Source of the DNA: Flavobacterium sp. WV_118_3
Lineage (GTDB): Bacteria; Bacteroidota; Bacteroidia; Flavobacteriales; Flavobacteriaceae
Assembly: GCF_039778605.1 (NCBI RefSeq)
Contig: NZ_CP156060.1
Location: 2,356,001 to 2,420,000, forward strand
DNA: 64,000 bases
Direction: 5' to 3'
Both the position numbers and the translations under genes were made by a program. The notes under the pieces are model-generated. The model worked only from the letters and a program-made list of their open reading frames with translations. It made no database searches and was not told where the DNA came from. Positions 9,677 through 18,867 of this stretch are shown piece after piece. Every line of letters starts with the position of its first letter. The first letter of the stretch is position 1.

Positions 9677-10402
9677 TTAGATCGGCATATATTCTTCCGC
9701 CGTCCATTCCTTATCCATTAGGTTAACGTAGAAATAGTGTACTTTATCATTTTTATCAAAAGCACCGTTTTTATTGATGTCTTCAATGGTTCTGAAATAC
9801 AATCGATTTTGAACTTCTACCACATTCCAATCCAACAACTCCTGTAAGTCATCTGATAATTTGGTGAAATGGGTTCCGTTAAAATTACTCAGGTATAAGG
9901 ATTTGATATCATTCGAATCGATTTTCCCGTCGCGATTGGTATCTGAATCGACTAACGAATAGGCCAAAATCTGTTTTTTGGTTTTATCGGCTATGGTATT
10001 TAAATAAGTCGCTGTTTGAATCTGAATCGCTTTATCGGTAAGGCTGCGCATTGCCGTCGAATCAACATGCTGGAATTTTAAATTCTGAAAGTACCCGGTA
10101 ATCTCAAAACGGTTGTAATTGGAAATCGCATAACTCACCGAATTGGTTTTACTCGAGCCATAACTGCTTCCCGGACCGTCGTACACCCGAATATCCCCGA
10201 TAGCATGAATCAGGTATTTGGTTCCTTCCATATAGATCGGCAAATCGGCGATCTTAATTTGTGAAGAATCTCTTTTTACCGGATTGTTTACCGCATTTTT
10301 CGTGGCATCGTAAATTACCTTTGGCTTATTACTTTCCGGCTCTTTACATCCAATAAAAAGAAATGTCAGAAGTAAAGCGGTACAGGTTACAATCTTTTTC
10401 AT
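9677..10402 (-). CDS. Lipoprotein with two EF-hand/dockerin-like calcium loops
   Basis: 241-residue exported lipoprotein: signal peptide ending in FIGC, with Cys19 as the lipidation site. Two acidic loops, DSDTNRDGKIDSND (about residue 153) and DINKNGAFDKND (about 217), match the DxDxDG-type calcium-binding pattern. The rest is not recognisable. It lies between a TonB-dependent receptor (upstream) and a barrel protein (downstream) on the same strand, suggesting an envelope cluster, but no shared function is shown. Confidence 0.75.
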   Translation of the reverse strand: MKKIVTCTALLLTFLFIGCKEPESNKPKVIYDATKNAVNNPVKRDSSQIKIADLPIYMEGTKYLIHAIGDIRVYDGPGSSYGSSKTNSVSYAISNYNRFEITGYFQNLKFQHVDSTAMRSLTDKAIQIQTATYLNTIADKTKKQILAYSLVDSDTNRDGKIDSNDIKSLYLSNFNGTHFTKLSDDLQELLDWNVVEVQNRLYFRTIEDINKNGAFDKNDKVHYFYVNLMDKEWTAEEYMPI

Positions 10403-10449
10403 CTTCGGGAATTAAATGGTATTTCAAATATATAACTTTTACACTGGAA

Positions 10450-12921
10450 CTACAATCTTACATTCAATTTTAAATTGAACGTACGGGTTGTCATATAATT
10501 CGGAATTCCGTATTGGCTCTTCGTATAAACATCGCGTACCCAGGTATTGGTAATGGCATTCTGGTTGTTGAAAAGGTTAAAAATTTCAAATCCCAAAGCC
10601 ACTTCCTGGAATGGTTTCAACCAATTTTTATCCGATTTGATTGCGGTATCCTTAAAAACATAGGAGAAACCGGCATCGGCTCTACGATAGTCTTTTAATC
10701 GCAACTGATAGTTATACGGATCGGCATAAGAAGGCGAACCACCGGGTAATCCGGTATTATACACTACATTCAGGTACATTTTCAGGTTCGGAATGTTCGG
10801 CATATAATCCTGAAACAACAATCCGAATTTTAAACGCTGATCGGTTGGTCGGGCGATATAACCACGGCCGTCCTGATTTTCTTCCGTTTTCAGATAGCCA
10901 AAACTAAACCAGGATTCCGTTCCGGGAACAAATTCCCCGTTTAAACGGAAATCAGCTCCATATACATAGGCCGTAGCATCATTATTGGCGCTATAACGAA
11001 TGCGCACATTGTCAATCGTATAGGTATTTACATCCGACAGGTTTTTATAATAGGCCTCTGATATCAACTTAAACGGCCTTCCCCACATTTTAAAACTATA
11101 GTCATTCCCCAATACAATATGAACGGATTGTTGCGCTTTTACGTTAGGTTGTACCACACCATTGGCGTCACGTAACTCACGATAAAATGGCGGTTGATGA
11201 TAGACTCCTCCCGACAAACGGAACAACATATCCATTGCCCAGGCCGGTTTTATAGCAAACTGCGCTCTCGGACTAATCACAAACTGACTGTCGCCGGTAG
11301 TAATATTATCGCCACTCACCTGCCATTGATGCGCCCGAACTCCGGCATTCACCCAATATTCGGCTGTTCCGATTTCCCCGCGGTAATTCCATTGGGCATA
11401 ACCCGAAAAACGGTTGATTTGTACAAAATTGGTCGCCCGCACATTCTGATACGGTGCCAAAGGTCCGGTATACGGTGTATATGGTTGATCATGCGGAATA
11501 TCTAAAATCGGTGCCGGTAATGAAAACCCAGCCGAGTCGATCGCTTCCCATTCTACAATACGGTCACGAATATCTTCTTTGGTAAACTTCACACCCCATT
11601 CCACCTGGTGTTCACTGGTTTTGGACGAATGAAATCCTTTTACTTCTCCGTTAAAAATAAGCGCATCCAGATTGTTACGGGCATGGCTTAATTGCGATCC
11701 AACCCCACGGGAATATACGACATCCCCAAAGGTTTCCGATCCGATATTACTATCCACTTCGCCCAAAGCATATTGCGCCTGGATATCGAAATGTTCCTGT
11801 TCCTGCGTATGATAAGCCGATCCGATAAACTTCAGTTTAAAATCGTCGCTTACCTGATATACGGATTTCAACGCCCCAAATAAAGTCAGATAGCGGTCTT
11901 TTTCTTGTCCGTTATAGAAAACTTGTAAAGCAATCGGATTATCAATCGTTCCGAAATTCGTCTGACGGGATATCGGTTGGTAGTTATAGCGGTTTTGTGA
12001 GATGTTCCCCAAAAAGCTCCATTGCCATTTGGTGGATGCATCAAAATTGATCAATGTTTGTACGTCAACAAATGTTGGCCGGAAGTTCGTTTCGGTTTCC
12101 TGACTTTTCACCAAAAGGCTGTTGTCGCGGTAACGTACTCCGGTAATACTGCTCCATTTCTGATTTTTGGAAACCCAGTCCACCGTAGCACTTCCGCCTA
12201 ACAAACTGGCATCGAAAGCCGCCTGAAATTTGGTTGGACGACGGTAGGTGATATCCAGAACCGATGATAATTTATCGCCGTATTTCGCCTGGAATCCTCC
12301 GGCAGAAAAGTCGACATTCTGAACCATTTCCGTATTGGTAAAACTCAATCCTTCCTGCTGACCGGAACGAATCAAAAACGGGCGGTATACTTCAATTTCG
12401 TTGACATATACTAAATTCTCGTCATAATTTCCACCTCGAACAGCATATTGCGTACTTAGTTCATTGTTAGAATAAACCCCGGGAAGGGTTTTTAATATAT
12501 TTTCCACTCCGGCATTGGCTCCGGGAATGGTTCGGATTATTTCCGGTGCAATGGTTGTAATTCCTTCTACTCTCTTTCGCCCTCCTTTCGAAACAACCAC
12601 TTCACCCAATTGTTCCGCACGCTGGTTTAACACCACGTTTAGTTCATAATCTTCATTGGGTTTTAACGAAAGAACCGTTGCTACTTTTTTGTAGCTAACA
12701 TGGGTAATCTCAATCGTTATCTTTTGATTGGCCGGTACCGTGATTTGAAAAAAACCGTTTTCATTCGATATAACGGAAGTCGTATTGGCTTTAACCGATG
12801 CTTTTGCTATTGGTTTGTTCGATTCGTCCAAAAGGATTCCTTTTACGCGAGCCGTTTGTGCATAGGAGCTCAAACCAATAAATACAATACAAATCGCAAT
12901 AAAATCAATTATTCTTTTCAA
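10450..12921 (-). CDS. TonB-dependent outer-membrane receptor with carboxypeptidase-like N-terminal domain
   Basis: 823 residues: signal peptide (about 1-21, ending SSYAQ), a CarboxypepD_reg-like beta-sandwich (about 25-108), a plug domain (about 115-235, with VENILKTLPGVYSNNELSTQYAVRGGNYDENLVYVN split as TLPGVYSNNEL and YAVRGGNYDENLVYV) and a 22-strand type barrel ending in an aromatic-rich strand (TFNLKLNVRL). This is the SusC/FecA-like class for uptake of large nutrients. The start is TTG at 12921, overlapping the end of the M23 gene by 17 bases, so translation is probably coupled. The substrate is unknown and no SusD partner is adjacent. Confidence 0.9.
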   Translation of the reverse strand: MKRIIDFIAICIVFIGLSSYAQTARVKGILLDESNKPIAKASVKANTTSVISNENGFFQITVPANQKITIEITHVSYKKVATVLSLKPNEDYELNVVLNQRAEQLGEVVVSKGGRKRVEGITTIAPEIIRTIPGANAGVENILKTLPGVYSNNELSTQYAVRGGNYDENLVYVNEIEVYRPFLIRSGQQEGLSFTNTEMVQNVDFSAGGFQAKYGDKLSSVLDITYRRPTKFQAAFDASLLGGSATVDWVSKNQKWSSITGVRYRDNSLLVKSQETETNFRPTFVDVQTLINFDASTKWQWSFLGNISQNRYNYQPISRQTNFGTIDNPIALQVFYNGQEKDRYLTLFGALKSVYQVSDDFKLKFIGSAYHTQEQEHFDIQAQYALGEVDSNIGSETFGDVVYSRGVGSQLSHARNNLDALIFNGEVKGFHSSKTSEHQVEWGVKFTKEDIRDRIVEWEAIDSAGFSLPAPILDIPHDQPYTPYTGPLAPYQNVRATNFVQINRFSGYAQWNYRGEIGTAEYWVNAGVRAHQWQVSGDNITTGDSQFVISPRAQFAIKPAWAMDMLFRLSGGVYHQPPFYRELRDANGVVQPNVKAQQSVHIVLGNDYSFKMWGRPFKLISEAYYKNLSDVNTYTIDNVRIRYSANNDATAYVYGADFRLNGEFVPGTESWFSFGYLKTEENQDGRGYIARPTDQRLKFGLLFQDYMPNIPNLKMYLNVVYNTGLPGGSPSYADPYNYQLRLKDYRRADAGFSYVFKDTAIKSDKNWLKPFQEVALGFEIFNLFNNQNAITNTWVRDVYTKSQYGIPNYMTTRTFNLKLNVRL

Positions 12922-14623
12922 GAGAGGTTGGTTTTAAGGTTTTAAAAAAGTGCGTTTCAAAGGTAGTGGAATTTCCTATATTATCGGACACAATAATTTT
13001 CAAATCATTCCTTCCGTCGTCATAAATCATATCGTTCAGATCGTGTACCAGTAATTTGGTTTTATAATCGTATTTCATTAAAATCCACTTGCCATTCAGG
13101 TAACCATTGTATTCTTTAATTCCGGATAAATCATCCTGAATATGTACGCTAATCGTATCCAATTTATCAATCGTGCTACCGGTGGCAAAATTCGGTTTGT
13201 AGATTCTCGGTCCGACACTATCCTGCATCAACATAAATTTCCCCAGGTCTTTGGTACGGATTGAAAACAAATCTCCTTTTTTGGTTGTCGTAAAATATTC
13301 GGGCTTACTACCATCCATCCGTCCGATAAAACTTCTTTTATAATCCAGATGCGGTATTCCTTTCACATCGAACGTGATCGTAATATTATTGTGTGCCGGA
13401 ACGGTATCATCATGCAAATCCAGCACGTTGTTTTTCACATCAAAACGCAGGTAAAAATCTTCGTAGAAAGCATTTGCCGGTACGAATACCGAGATATTGT
13501 CTTTTGTAAAATTATGATCGTTGCTCGCTTTGATAAAATAGGGTGTGGTAACTTCTTTACGCGGGAATTTTACCGGCTGATCCGAATAAACTACCGGAAT
13601 ATTAATGATCGTTTTGTTATTGTGAAAATCGGACACTTCGATACGGTAGGAAAATGCATCTTTTTCTTTTACCGCAATTTGTCCGTTTTTGGTATTATCA
13701 CTGATAATCGAAAACGGATAGCTCTTTTTATAAAACAGCTTTTGATAGCGGAGTTTTGTTTTTTTATAACGTTCGAAATCGATAAAATTATTGATATAAC
13801 GCGATTCGTCAAACGAAAAAGCATCAAACTGATAGCCATAAAGTTTGGTACCATTTAAAAAGGTTTCTACTTTATAAATACCGTTTTTACTATAGTTATT
13901 ATCGGACGTATCATAGGCATCCAAAGCAAAACCAACAGCACCTTTTGCCATGACTTTACTCCCTGTATAAGAACCGTCTTTTTGAAGCGATAAGTTTACC
14001 AATATCGGGTTTTGCGACTGGTTTACCACGGCGTCATCACTGATCGGATAAACGACGATTCCATTTACGGTCGGCGCTTTGGTATCGGTTGTCTCCTTAT
14101 CCATACCAAACAGTAACGGATTGAGTGTTTTTTCCGTTTTGGTATCCCGATATTCAAAATGCAGATGCGGACCACCCGATCCACCGGTATTTCCGGATAA
14201 TGCAATTAACTCGCTTTTGGTAACCGGCAATTCCGAAGCCAACGGAAACATTTCGATCTCAAATTTTTTCTGAGCATATTGCTTTTTACGCACATACTCC
14301 CCGATTTTACCGGAATATGCCTTTAAATGCCCGTATACCGTAGTCACTCCATTGGGATGTGTGATGTATAATGCATGTCCATAACCAAACGTAGAAACTT
14401 TTATCCGGGAAACATAGCCATCGGCTACGGCAAAAACCGGCAAACCCGTACGCTGTTGTGTTTTATAATCCAGTCCCGAATGAAAATGATTGCCCCGCAA
14501 TTCTCCGAAAGTTCCGGACGATTGTAACGGAATGTCAAGTGGTGAACGGAAATAATCCTTTGGATATTGATTTTGCGAAAAACAACACAAAAAAGAGAAG
14601 CAGAAAAACAACAACAGTCTCAT
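12905..14623 (-). CDS. M23 family metallopeptidase with C-terminal beta domains
   Basis: 572-residue exported protein. After the signal peptide the zinc peptidase domain (about 20-165) has NHFHSGLDY (HxxxD) and GPHLHFEYRD (HxH), both expected for an active LytM/M23 endopeptidase. The long remainder (about 170-572) is beta-rich, with an Ig-like stretch near IYKPNFATGS...DDLSGIKEYNGYLNGKW. The likely role is cell-wall remodelling in the periplasm. The TonB receptor gene overlaps its 3' end. Confidence 0.88.
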   Translation of the reverse strand: MRLLLFFCFSFLCCFSQNQYPKDYFRSPLDIPLQSSGTFGELRGNHFHSGLDYKTQQRTGLPVFAVADGYVSRIKVSTFGYGHALYITHPNGVTTVYGHLKAYSGKIGEYVRKKQYAQKKFEIEMFPLASELPVTKSELIALSGNTGGSGGPHLHFEYRDTKTEKTLNPLLFGMDKETTDTKAPTVNGIVVYPISDDAVVNQSQNPILVNLSLQKDGSYTGSKVMAKGAVGFALDAYDTSDNNYSKNGIYKVETFLNGTKLYGYQFDAFSFDESRYINNFIDFERYKKTKLRYQKLFYKKSYPFSIISDNTKNGQIAVKEKDAFSYRIEVSDFHNNKTIINIPVVYSDQPVKFPRKEVTTPYFIKASNDHNFTKDNISVFVPANAFYEDFYLRFDVKNNVLDLHDDTVPAHNNITITFDVKGIPHLDYKRSFIGRMDGSKPEYFTTTKKGDLFSIRTKDLGKFMLMQDSVGPRIYKPNFATGSTIDKLDTISVHIQDDLSGIKEYNGYLNGKWILMKYDYKTKLLVHDLNDMIYDDGRNDLKIIVSDNIGNSTTFETHFFKTLKPTSLEKNN

Positions 14624-14751
14624 AAAACGAATTTAGGCTAATATAAAAAACAAATATAAAACAAACTAAAAATACTGCAAAAACTTAACTAACTATAAGA
14701 CAAATTATTACCAAATACAGCCAAAGATTTTCCTTTTTTTTAGCAAAACTA

Positions 14752-14782
14752 TTGGTATTTCTCATCAGGAATGCTAACTTTG
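14752..14782 (+). promoter_or_regulatory. Promoter of the zapA cluster
   Basis: TTG at 14752-14754 and TAACTTTG at 14775-14782, spaced 20 bases, fit the Bacteroidota sigma factor consensus 28 bases before the first gene. Confidence 0.6.
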
Positions 14783-14810
14783 TAAAATCATATAATGAAA
14801 TCAGTCTGCA

Positions 14811-15101
14811 ATGAATGGATTATCGGAAATCATTGATTCTCTTGAACATAAGTTTTCCAGGCTCCTCCTAAAAATGGATGGCCTTGAAAAACAGAATCAG
14901 GAATTGCGAAATGAATTATCGAGATCAACAGCAGCAATAAACCGTCAAAAAGAGGAAATTACCGCCCTACAGGCGCAGTATGAAAACCTGAAAATGGCGA
15001 ATTCATTATTAGGCAGTGAAGATAACAAGAGAGAAACGAAACTCAAAATAAATTCATTAATACGCGAAATTGATTATTGTATAGCACAGCTATCGGAATA
15101 G
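14811..15101 (+). CDS. ZapB-like coiled-coil protein
   Basis: 96 residues, almost entirely a heptad-patterned coiled coil (LEKQNQELRNELSRSTAAIN, KEEITALQAQYENLKMANSLL). Position directly before zapA (7 bases) and size fit the division-associated coiled-coil protein seen in this place in Flavobacteriaceae. ZapB-like is a functional analogy, since coiled coils do not identify orthologues. It would act with ZapA at the FtsZ ring. Confidence 0.65.
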   Translation: MNGLSEIIDSLEHKFSRLLLKMDGLEKQNQELRNELSRSTAAINRQKEEITALQAQYENLKMANSLLGSEDNKRETKLKINSLIREIDYCIAQLSE

Positions 15102-15108
15102 AAGGCTT

Positions 15109-15402
15109 ATGGATGACAAGCTCAAAATAAAGATATCTATCGCCGACAGGGTTTACCCGCTAACTGTGGATTACACACAGGAAGAAGGACTACGAAGTGC
15201 TTCCAAAAAGATTGATACAATGATTAAACAATTCGAGGAAAACTATGCCGTGCGCGACAAACAGGACGTTTTAGCCATGTGTGCTTTACAGTTTGCCTCA
15301 CAATTAGAACAAAAACAAATTGACAAATCCACCGATTTTCAAGATGCTTTTGATCGCTTAAAAAAAATGGATGACCATCTGAATTCGATTCTATCAAAAT
15401 AA
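15109..15402 (+). CDS. zapA: Cell division protein ZapA
   Basis: 97 residues with the ZapA fold: the beta N-terminus KLKISIADRVYPLTV, then the EEGLRSASKKIDTMIKQFE helix and a C-terminal coiled coil (FASQLEQKQIDK). ZapA bundles FtsZ filaments at midcell. The gene order ZapB-like, zapA, 6S RNA, rny is a recognisable arrangement, and zapA next to the 6S RNA also occurs in Proteobacteria. Confidence 0.92.
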   Translation: MDDKLKIKISIADRVYPLTVDYTQEEGLRSASKKIDTMIKQFEENYAVRDKQDVLAMCALQFASQLEQKQIDKSTDFQDAFDRLKKMDDHLNSILSK

Positions 15403-15430
15403 ACACGTTCTTTAAATAGATTAAGATACT

Positions 15431-15590
15431 GCCTACATTAGTACCTATTTGATAAACTCAACACTAACAAATTAAAATGAGCGAATCATCGTTTCTAAAG
15501 CAAGCTGTCCTGAACAGATCCTTGAACAACGAGTTAGCTCAAAACTTGTCTTTACGAGTTTATGCAATAACCCTAATGTAGGCTTTTTTT
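15431..15590 (+). ncRNA. ssrS: 6S RNA (6S-Flavo type)
   Basis: Between zapA and rny lies about 160 bases closed by a long terminal stem GCCTACATTAG / CTAATGTAGGC (15431-15441 with 15573-15583) and ending in a run of T, the shape of 6S RNA with an open central bubble. The location after zapA and the size fit the 6S-Flavo family described in Flavobacteria. 6S RNA binds RNA polymerase holoenzyme as a promoter mimic. Exact ends are estimated from the stem and T-run. Confidence 0.85.
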
Positions 15591-15613
15591 TATATATAAC
15601 TTTCAAACACACC

Positions 15614-17179
15614 ATGAGCACAACACTTATAATAATTATTTGCTGTATTGCAGGAACAGGAATCGGTTTTGGAATTGCTAAGTATTTAGAAAAAATCAAT
15701 GCTTCCACATTGATTAAAAATGCAAAAAGTGAAGCAGCTTCCCTGATAAAAGACGCTAAAACAGAAGGTGAAGCGATCAAAAAAGATAAAATTCTTCAGG
15801 CGAAGGAAAAATTCATTGAATTAAAAGCAGAACACGAACAGGTAATTTTAGGTCGCGACAAAAAAATTGCCGAAGCTGAGAAAAGAACCCGCGACAAAGA
15901 ATCACAGGTATCGAACGAGCTGGCTAAAGCCAAAAAAAGCAACGATGAACTGGAAAACAAAATTACCGATTACAACAACCGTATTGATGTTCTTGATAAA
16001 AAGCAAGCCGAAATCGAAAAGCTTCATAAAAGTCAGGTAGAACAACTGGAAGTCATTTCCGGTCTTTCTGCCGAGGAAGCTAAAAATCAATTGGTAGAAA
16101 GCCTGCGTGCAGATGCAAAATCGAGTGCAATGTCGCATATTCAGGAAACAATTGAAGAAGCGAAATTAACCGCACATCAGGAGGCGAGAAAAATCATCAT
16201 CAACACGATTCAGCGTATTGGTACGGAAGAAGCTGTTGAAAACTGCGTTTCGGTATTCAATATTGAATCCGACGATGTTAAAGGTCGTATTATCGGACGT
16301 GAAGGTCGTAATATCCGCGCCCTGGAAGCCGCTACCGGAGTCGAAATCATCGTAGATGATACCCCTGAAGCGATTATCCTTTCCTGTTTTGACCCGGTTC
16401 GCCGTGAAATTGCCCGTCTTGCATTACACAAACTGGTAACCGACGGTCGTATTCACCCGGCACGTATCGAAGAAGTAGTCGCTAAAACGGCGAAACAAAT
16501 TGACGACGAGATTATCGAAGTGGGTAAACGTACCGTTATCGATTTAGGTATCCACGGTTTACATCCGGAGCTTATCAAAATCGTTGGACGTATGAAATAC
16601 CGTTCGTCTTACGGACAAAACCTGTTACAACACTCGAGAGAAGTTGCCAAACTTTGTGGTGTTATGGCTGCTGAATTAGGATTAAACGTAAAACTAGCCA
16701 AAAGAGCTGGTTTATTACACGATATCGGAAAAGTACCGGAAACCGAAAGCGAACTGCCACACGCTATCTTAGGGATGCAGTGGGCGGAGAAATACGGCGA
16801 AAAAGAAGAGGTTTGCAACGCTATTGGAGCACACCACGACGAGATTGAAATGAAATCGCTTATCGCACCGATTATTCAGGTTTGTGATGCTATTTCGGGA
16901 GCACGACCAGGTGCAAGACGTCAGGTATTGGATTCCTATATCCAACGTCTGAAAGATCTTGAAGAAATCGCTTACGGATTTAACGGTGTTAAAAACGCTT
17001 ATGCGATCCAGGCCGGACGTGAGTTACGGGTAATCGTAGAAAGTGAAAAAGTGAGCGACGAAATGGCTTCTACGCTATCGTTCGATATTTCACAGAAAAT
17101 TCAAACGGAAATGACGTATCCGGGTCAGGTAAAAATTACCGTAATCCGTGAAACCAGAGCGGTTAATATTGCCAAATAA
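15614..17179 (+). CDS. rny: Ribonuclease Y
   Basis: 521-residue endoribonuclease of mRNA decay, anchored in the inner membrane. It has an N-terminal span (about 2-20), a long charged coiled coil (25-190), a KH domain around [19 protein letters not shown], and the HD phosphohydrolase domain with LLHDIGK and the HHDEIE motif. Length and domain order match the family exactly. It follows the 6S RNA by about 20 bases and is closed by a strong terminator. Confidence 0.96.
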   Translation: MSTTLIIIICCIAGTGIGFGIAKYLEKINASTLIKNAKSEAASLIKDAKTEGEAIKKDKILQAKEKFIELKAEHEQVILGRDKKIAEAEKRTRDKESQVSNELAKAKKSNDELENKITDYNNRIDVLDKKQAEIEKLHKSQVEQLEVISGLSAEEAKNQLVESLRADAKSSAMSHIQETIEEAKLTAHQEARKIIINTIQRIGTEEAVENCVSVFNIESDDVKGRIIGREGRNIRALEAATGVEIIVDDTPEAIILSCFDPVRREIARLALHKLVTDGRIHPARIEEVVAKTAKQIDDEIIEVGKRTVIDLGIHGLHPELIKIVGRMKYRSSYGQNLLQHSREVAKLCGVMAAELGLNVKLAKRAGLLHDIGKVPETESELPHAILGMQWAEKYGEKEEVCNAIGAHHDEIEMKSLIAPIIQVCDAISGARPGARRQVLDSYIQRLKDLEEIAYGFNGVKNAYAIQAGRELRVIVESEKVSDEMASTLSFDISQKIQTEMTYPGQVKITVIRETRAVNIAK

Positions 17180-17200
17180 ATTCACCTGCATAAAAAGACA

Positions 17201-17231
17201 AAAGCATTTCCAATGGAAATGCTTTTTTTTT
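17201..17231. terminator. Bidirectional terminator between rny and xerD
   Basis: AAAGCATTTCC / GGAAATGCTTT stem with loop AAT and T-runs on both strands, between convergent genes. Confidence 0.88.
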
Positions 17232-17241
17232 ATGTAACCCT

Positions 17242-18144
17242 CTAATGATTCCGCGGATGATAGGTATTTAAAACTTTTGAAAGATGTTTGCGATCCAGAT
17301 GCATATATACTTCGGTTGTCGTTATCGACTCGTGACCAAGCATCATCTGAATCGCCCGTAAGTCGGCACCGTTTTCCAGTAAATGCGTCGCAAAAGAATG
17401 CCGGAACGTATGCGGACTAATCGTTTTTTGCAGGTTAATTTTAACAGCCAGATCTTTGATAATCGTAAAAACCATCGCCCGTGTCAATCCGCTTCCCCTA
17501 CGGTTTAAAAACAAGGTGTCTTCAAATCCTTTCTTAATCGCCTGATGATTCCGAACACTGTCTTTATACCGTACAATATAGTTTTGAGTCGCCGTACCAA
17601 TCGGCACAAAACGTTGTTTATTTCCCTTTCCGGTTACTTTAATAAAACCTTCTTCAAAAAACAAATCCGACAGCTTTAACGTCACCAATTCCGAAACCCG
17701 AAGCCCACAACTATATAGCGTTTCCAACATCGCTCTATTCCGCTCACCTTCGTTTTTAGACAAATCAATCGCTCCGATAAGCATATCAATTTCTTCCGTC
17801 GATAAAGTATCCGGTAATTTTCGCCCCACTTTGGGTATTTCGATCAGCTCCAACGGTGTCGTTTCCCGATAACCTTCAAAAATCAAAAAATTGAAAAAAC
17901 TTTTTAGTCCCGAAATGATCCGGGTTTGCGATCGCGCATTAACCACGCCCGAAATCGAATAAATAAAGCCCTGTAAAGCCTGTTCGTCAATTTTTAAGGG
18001 CGACACCTCCTGCTTAGTGTTTTCAAGGTGTAACACGAGTTTTTCGACATCGAAAGCATAATTGGCAATCGTATTTTCCGACAATCCTCTTTCGAGTTTC
18101 AGATACGATTTATATTCTTTTATATACGATTTCCAGCTAGTCAT
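17242..18144 (-). CDS. xerD: Tyrosine recombinase XerD (chromosome dimer resolution)
   Basis: 300 residues: N-terminal SAM-like core-binding domain (1-95) and catalytic domain with Arg in CGLRVSELV, the box HTFRHSFATHLL, GHESITTTEVYMH with the Tyr nucleophile. The length and flanking housekeeping genes identify the chromosomal XerD rather than a phage integrase. It works with XerC at dif to resolve dimers. Confidence 0.9.
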   Translation of the reverse strand: MTSWKSYIKEYKSYLKLERGLSENTIANYAFDVEKLVLHLENTKQEVSPLKIDEQALQGFIYSISGVVNARSQTRIISGLKSFFNFLIFEGYRETTPLELIEIPKVGRKLPDTLSTEEIDMLIGAIDLSKNEGERNRAMLETLYSCGLRVSELVTLKLSDLFFEEGFIKVTGKGNKQRFVPIGTATQNYIVRYKDSVRNHQAIKKGFEDTLFLNRRGSGLTRAMVFTIIKDLAVKINLQKTISPHTFRHSFATHLLENGADLRAIQMMLGHESITTTEVYMHLDRKHLSKVLNTYHPRNH

Positions 18145-18231
18145 TCACAAGTAGTGTTTGCATCAAAAACAATCTGTAAGTAATTTTGGCATGATTTCTG
18201 GATAAAGTTAAAAAACTTAAAATTCAACACT

Positions 18232-18819
18232 ATGAAATTTACAAAATTTTTATCAGCCAGCCTGTTATTTTTAGCCGCAATCACTACCGCTAATGCACAG
18301 GAAAAAGCAAGTTTTGGTATTAAAGGTGGGATGAACTTTTCCACTGTAACTCAAGGTAAATTCGAAGATGGCCCGGACAATCGTACCGGTTTCCATATTG
18401 GTGTAGTCGGTGAAGTTCCAATCGTTTCCAACGTATTCTCCATTCAACCGGAGGTTTTATATTCCCAACAGGGCTTTGAGAGCAATTACAACCTACTTGG
18501 AACATCCTATACCACCAAACACAAAATCGATTACCTGAATATCCCGGTTTTAGCCAAATTGTACATCATCAAACAACTTAGTGTGGAAGCTGGTCCGCAA
18601 TTCGGGTTTAAACTAAACGAAAGTCATGATACCAATGACAGCTCCATTGAAACCAATGAAGTCAACAAATTCGACACTGCTTTGGCAATAGGCGCATCCT
18701 TTAACTTTGATAACGGTTTATTTTTAACCGGTCGTTATACTTATAGCTTAAATGAGGTTGTAAAAGATACCGATGCCAAAAACAAAGTCTTCCAGGTTGG
18801 ACTTGGATTTAAATTCTAA
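18232..18819 (+). CDS. Porin-family outer-membrane protein
   Basis: 195 residues: signal peptide ending TANAQ, then the motif FGIKGGMNFSTV and repeated amphipathic strands (IQPEVLYSQQGFES, LSVEAGPQFGFKL, GLFLTGRYTYSLNEV), finishing in a C-terminal aromatic strand (FQVGLGFKF). This is the 8-strand OMP_b-brl_2 type of Bacteroidota. It is clearly paralogous to the 22235 gene (same IQPELLYSTQGA and LGPQASF blocks). Function is unknown. Confidence 0.85.
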   Translation: MKFTKFLSASLLFLAAITTANAQEKASFGIKGGMNFSTVTQGKFEDGPDNRTGFHIGVVGEVPIVSNVFSIQPEVLYSQQGFESNYNLLGTSYTTKHKIDYLNIPVLAKLYIIKQLSVEAGPQFGFKLNESHDTNDSSIETNEVNKFDTALAIGASFNFDNGLFLTGRYTYSLNEVVKDTDAKNKVFQVGLGFKF

Positions 18820-18821
18820 TA

Positions 18822-18853
18822 AAACGCCTCTCGAATGAGAGGCGTTTCTTTTA
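18822..18853. terminator. Terminator between convergent genes
   Basis: AAAACGCCTCTC / GAGAGGCGTTT stem, T-rich on both sides. Confidence 0.85.
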
Positions 18854-18867
18854 TGCAAGATCAATCT

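Noticed and set aside
17242-18144. Second integrase of a mobile element
   Set aside because: Length, motifs and housekeeping neighbours fit chromosomal XerD, and there are no att-like repeats around it.
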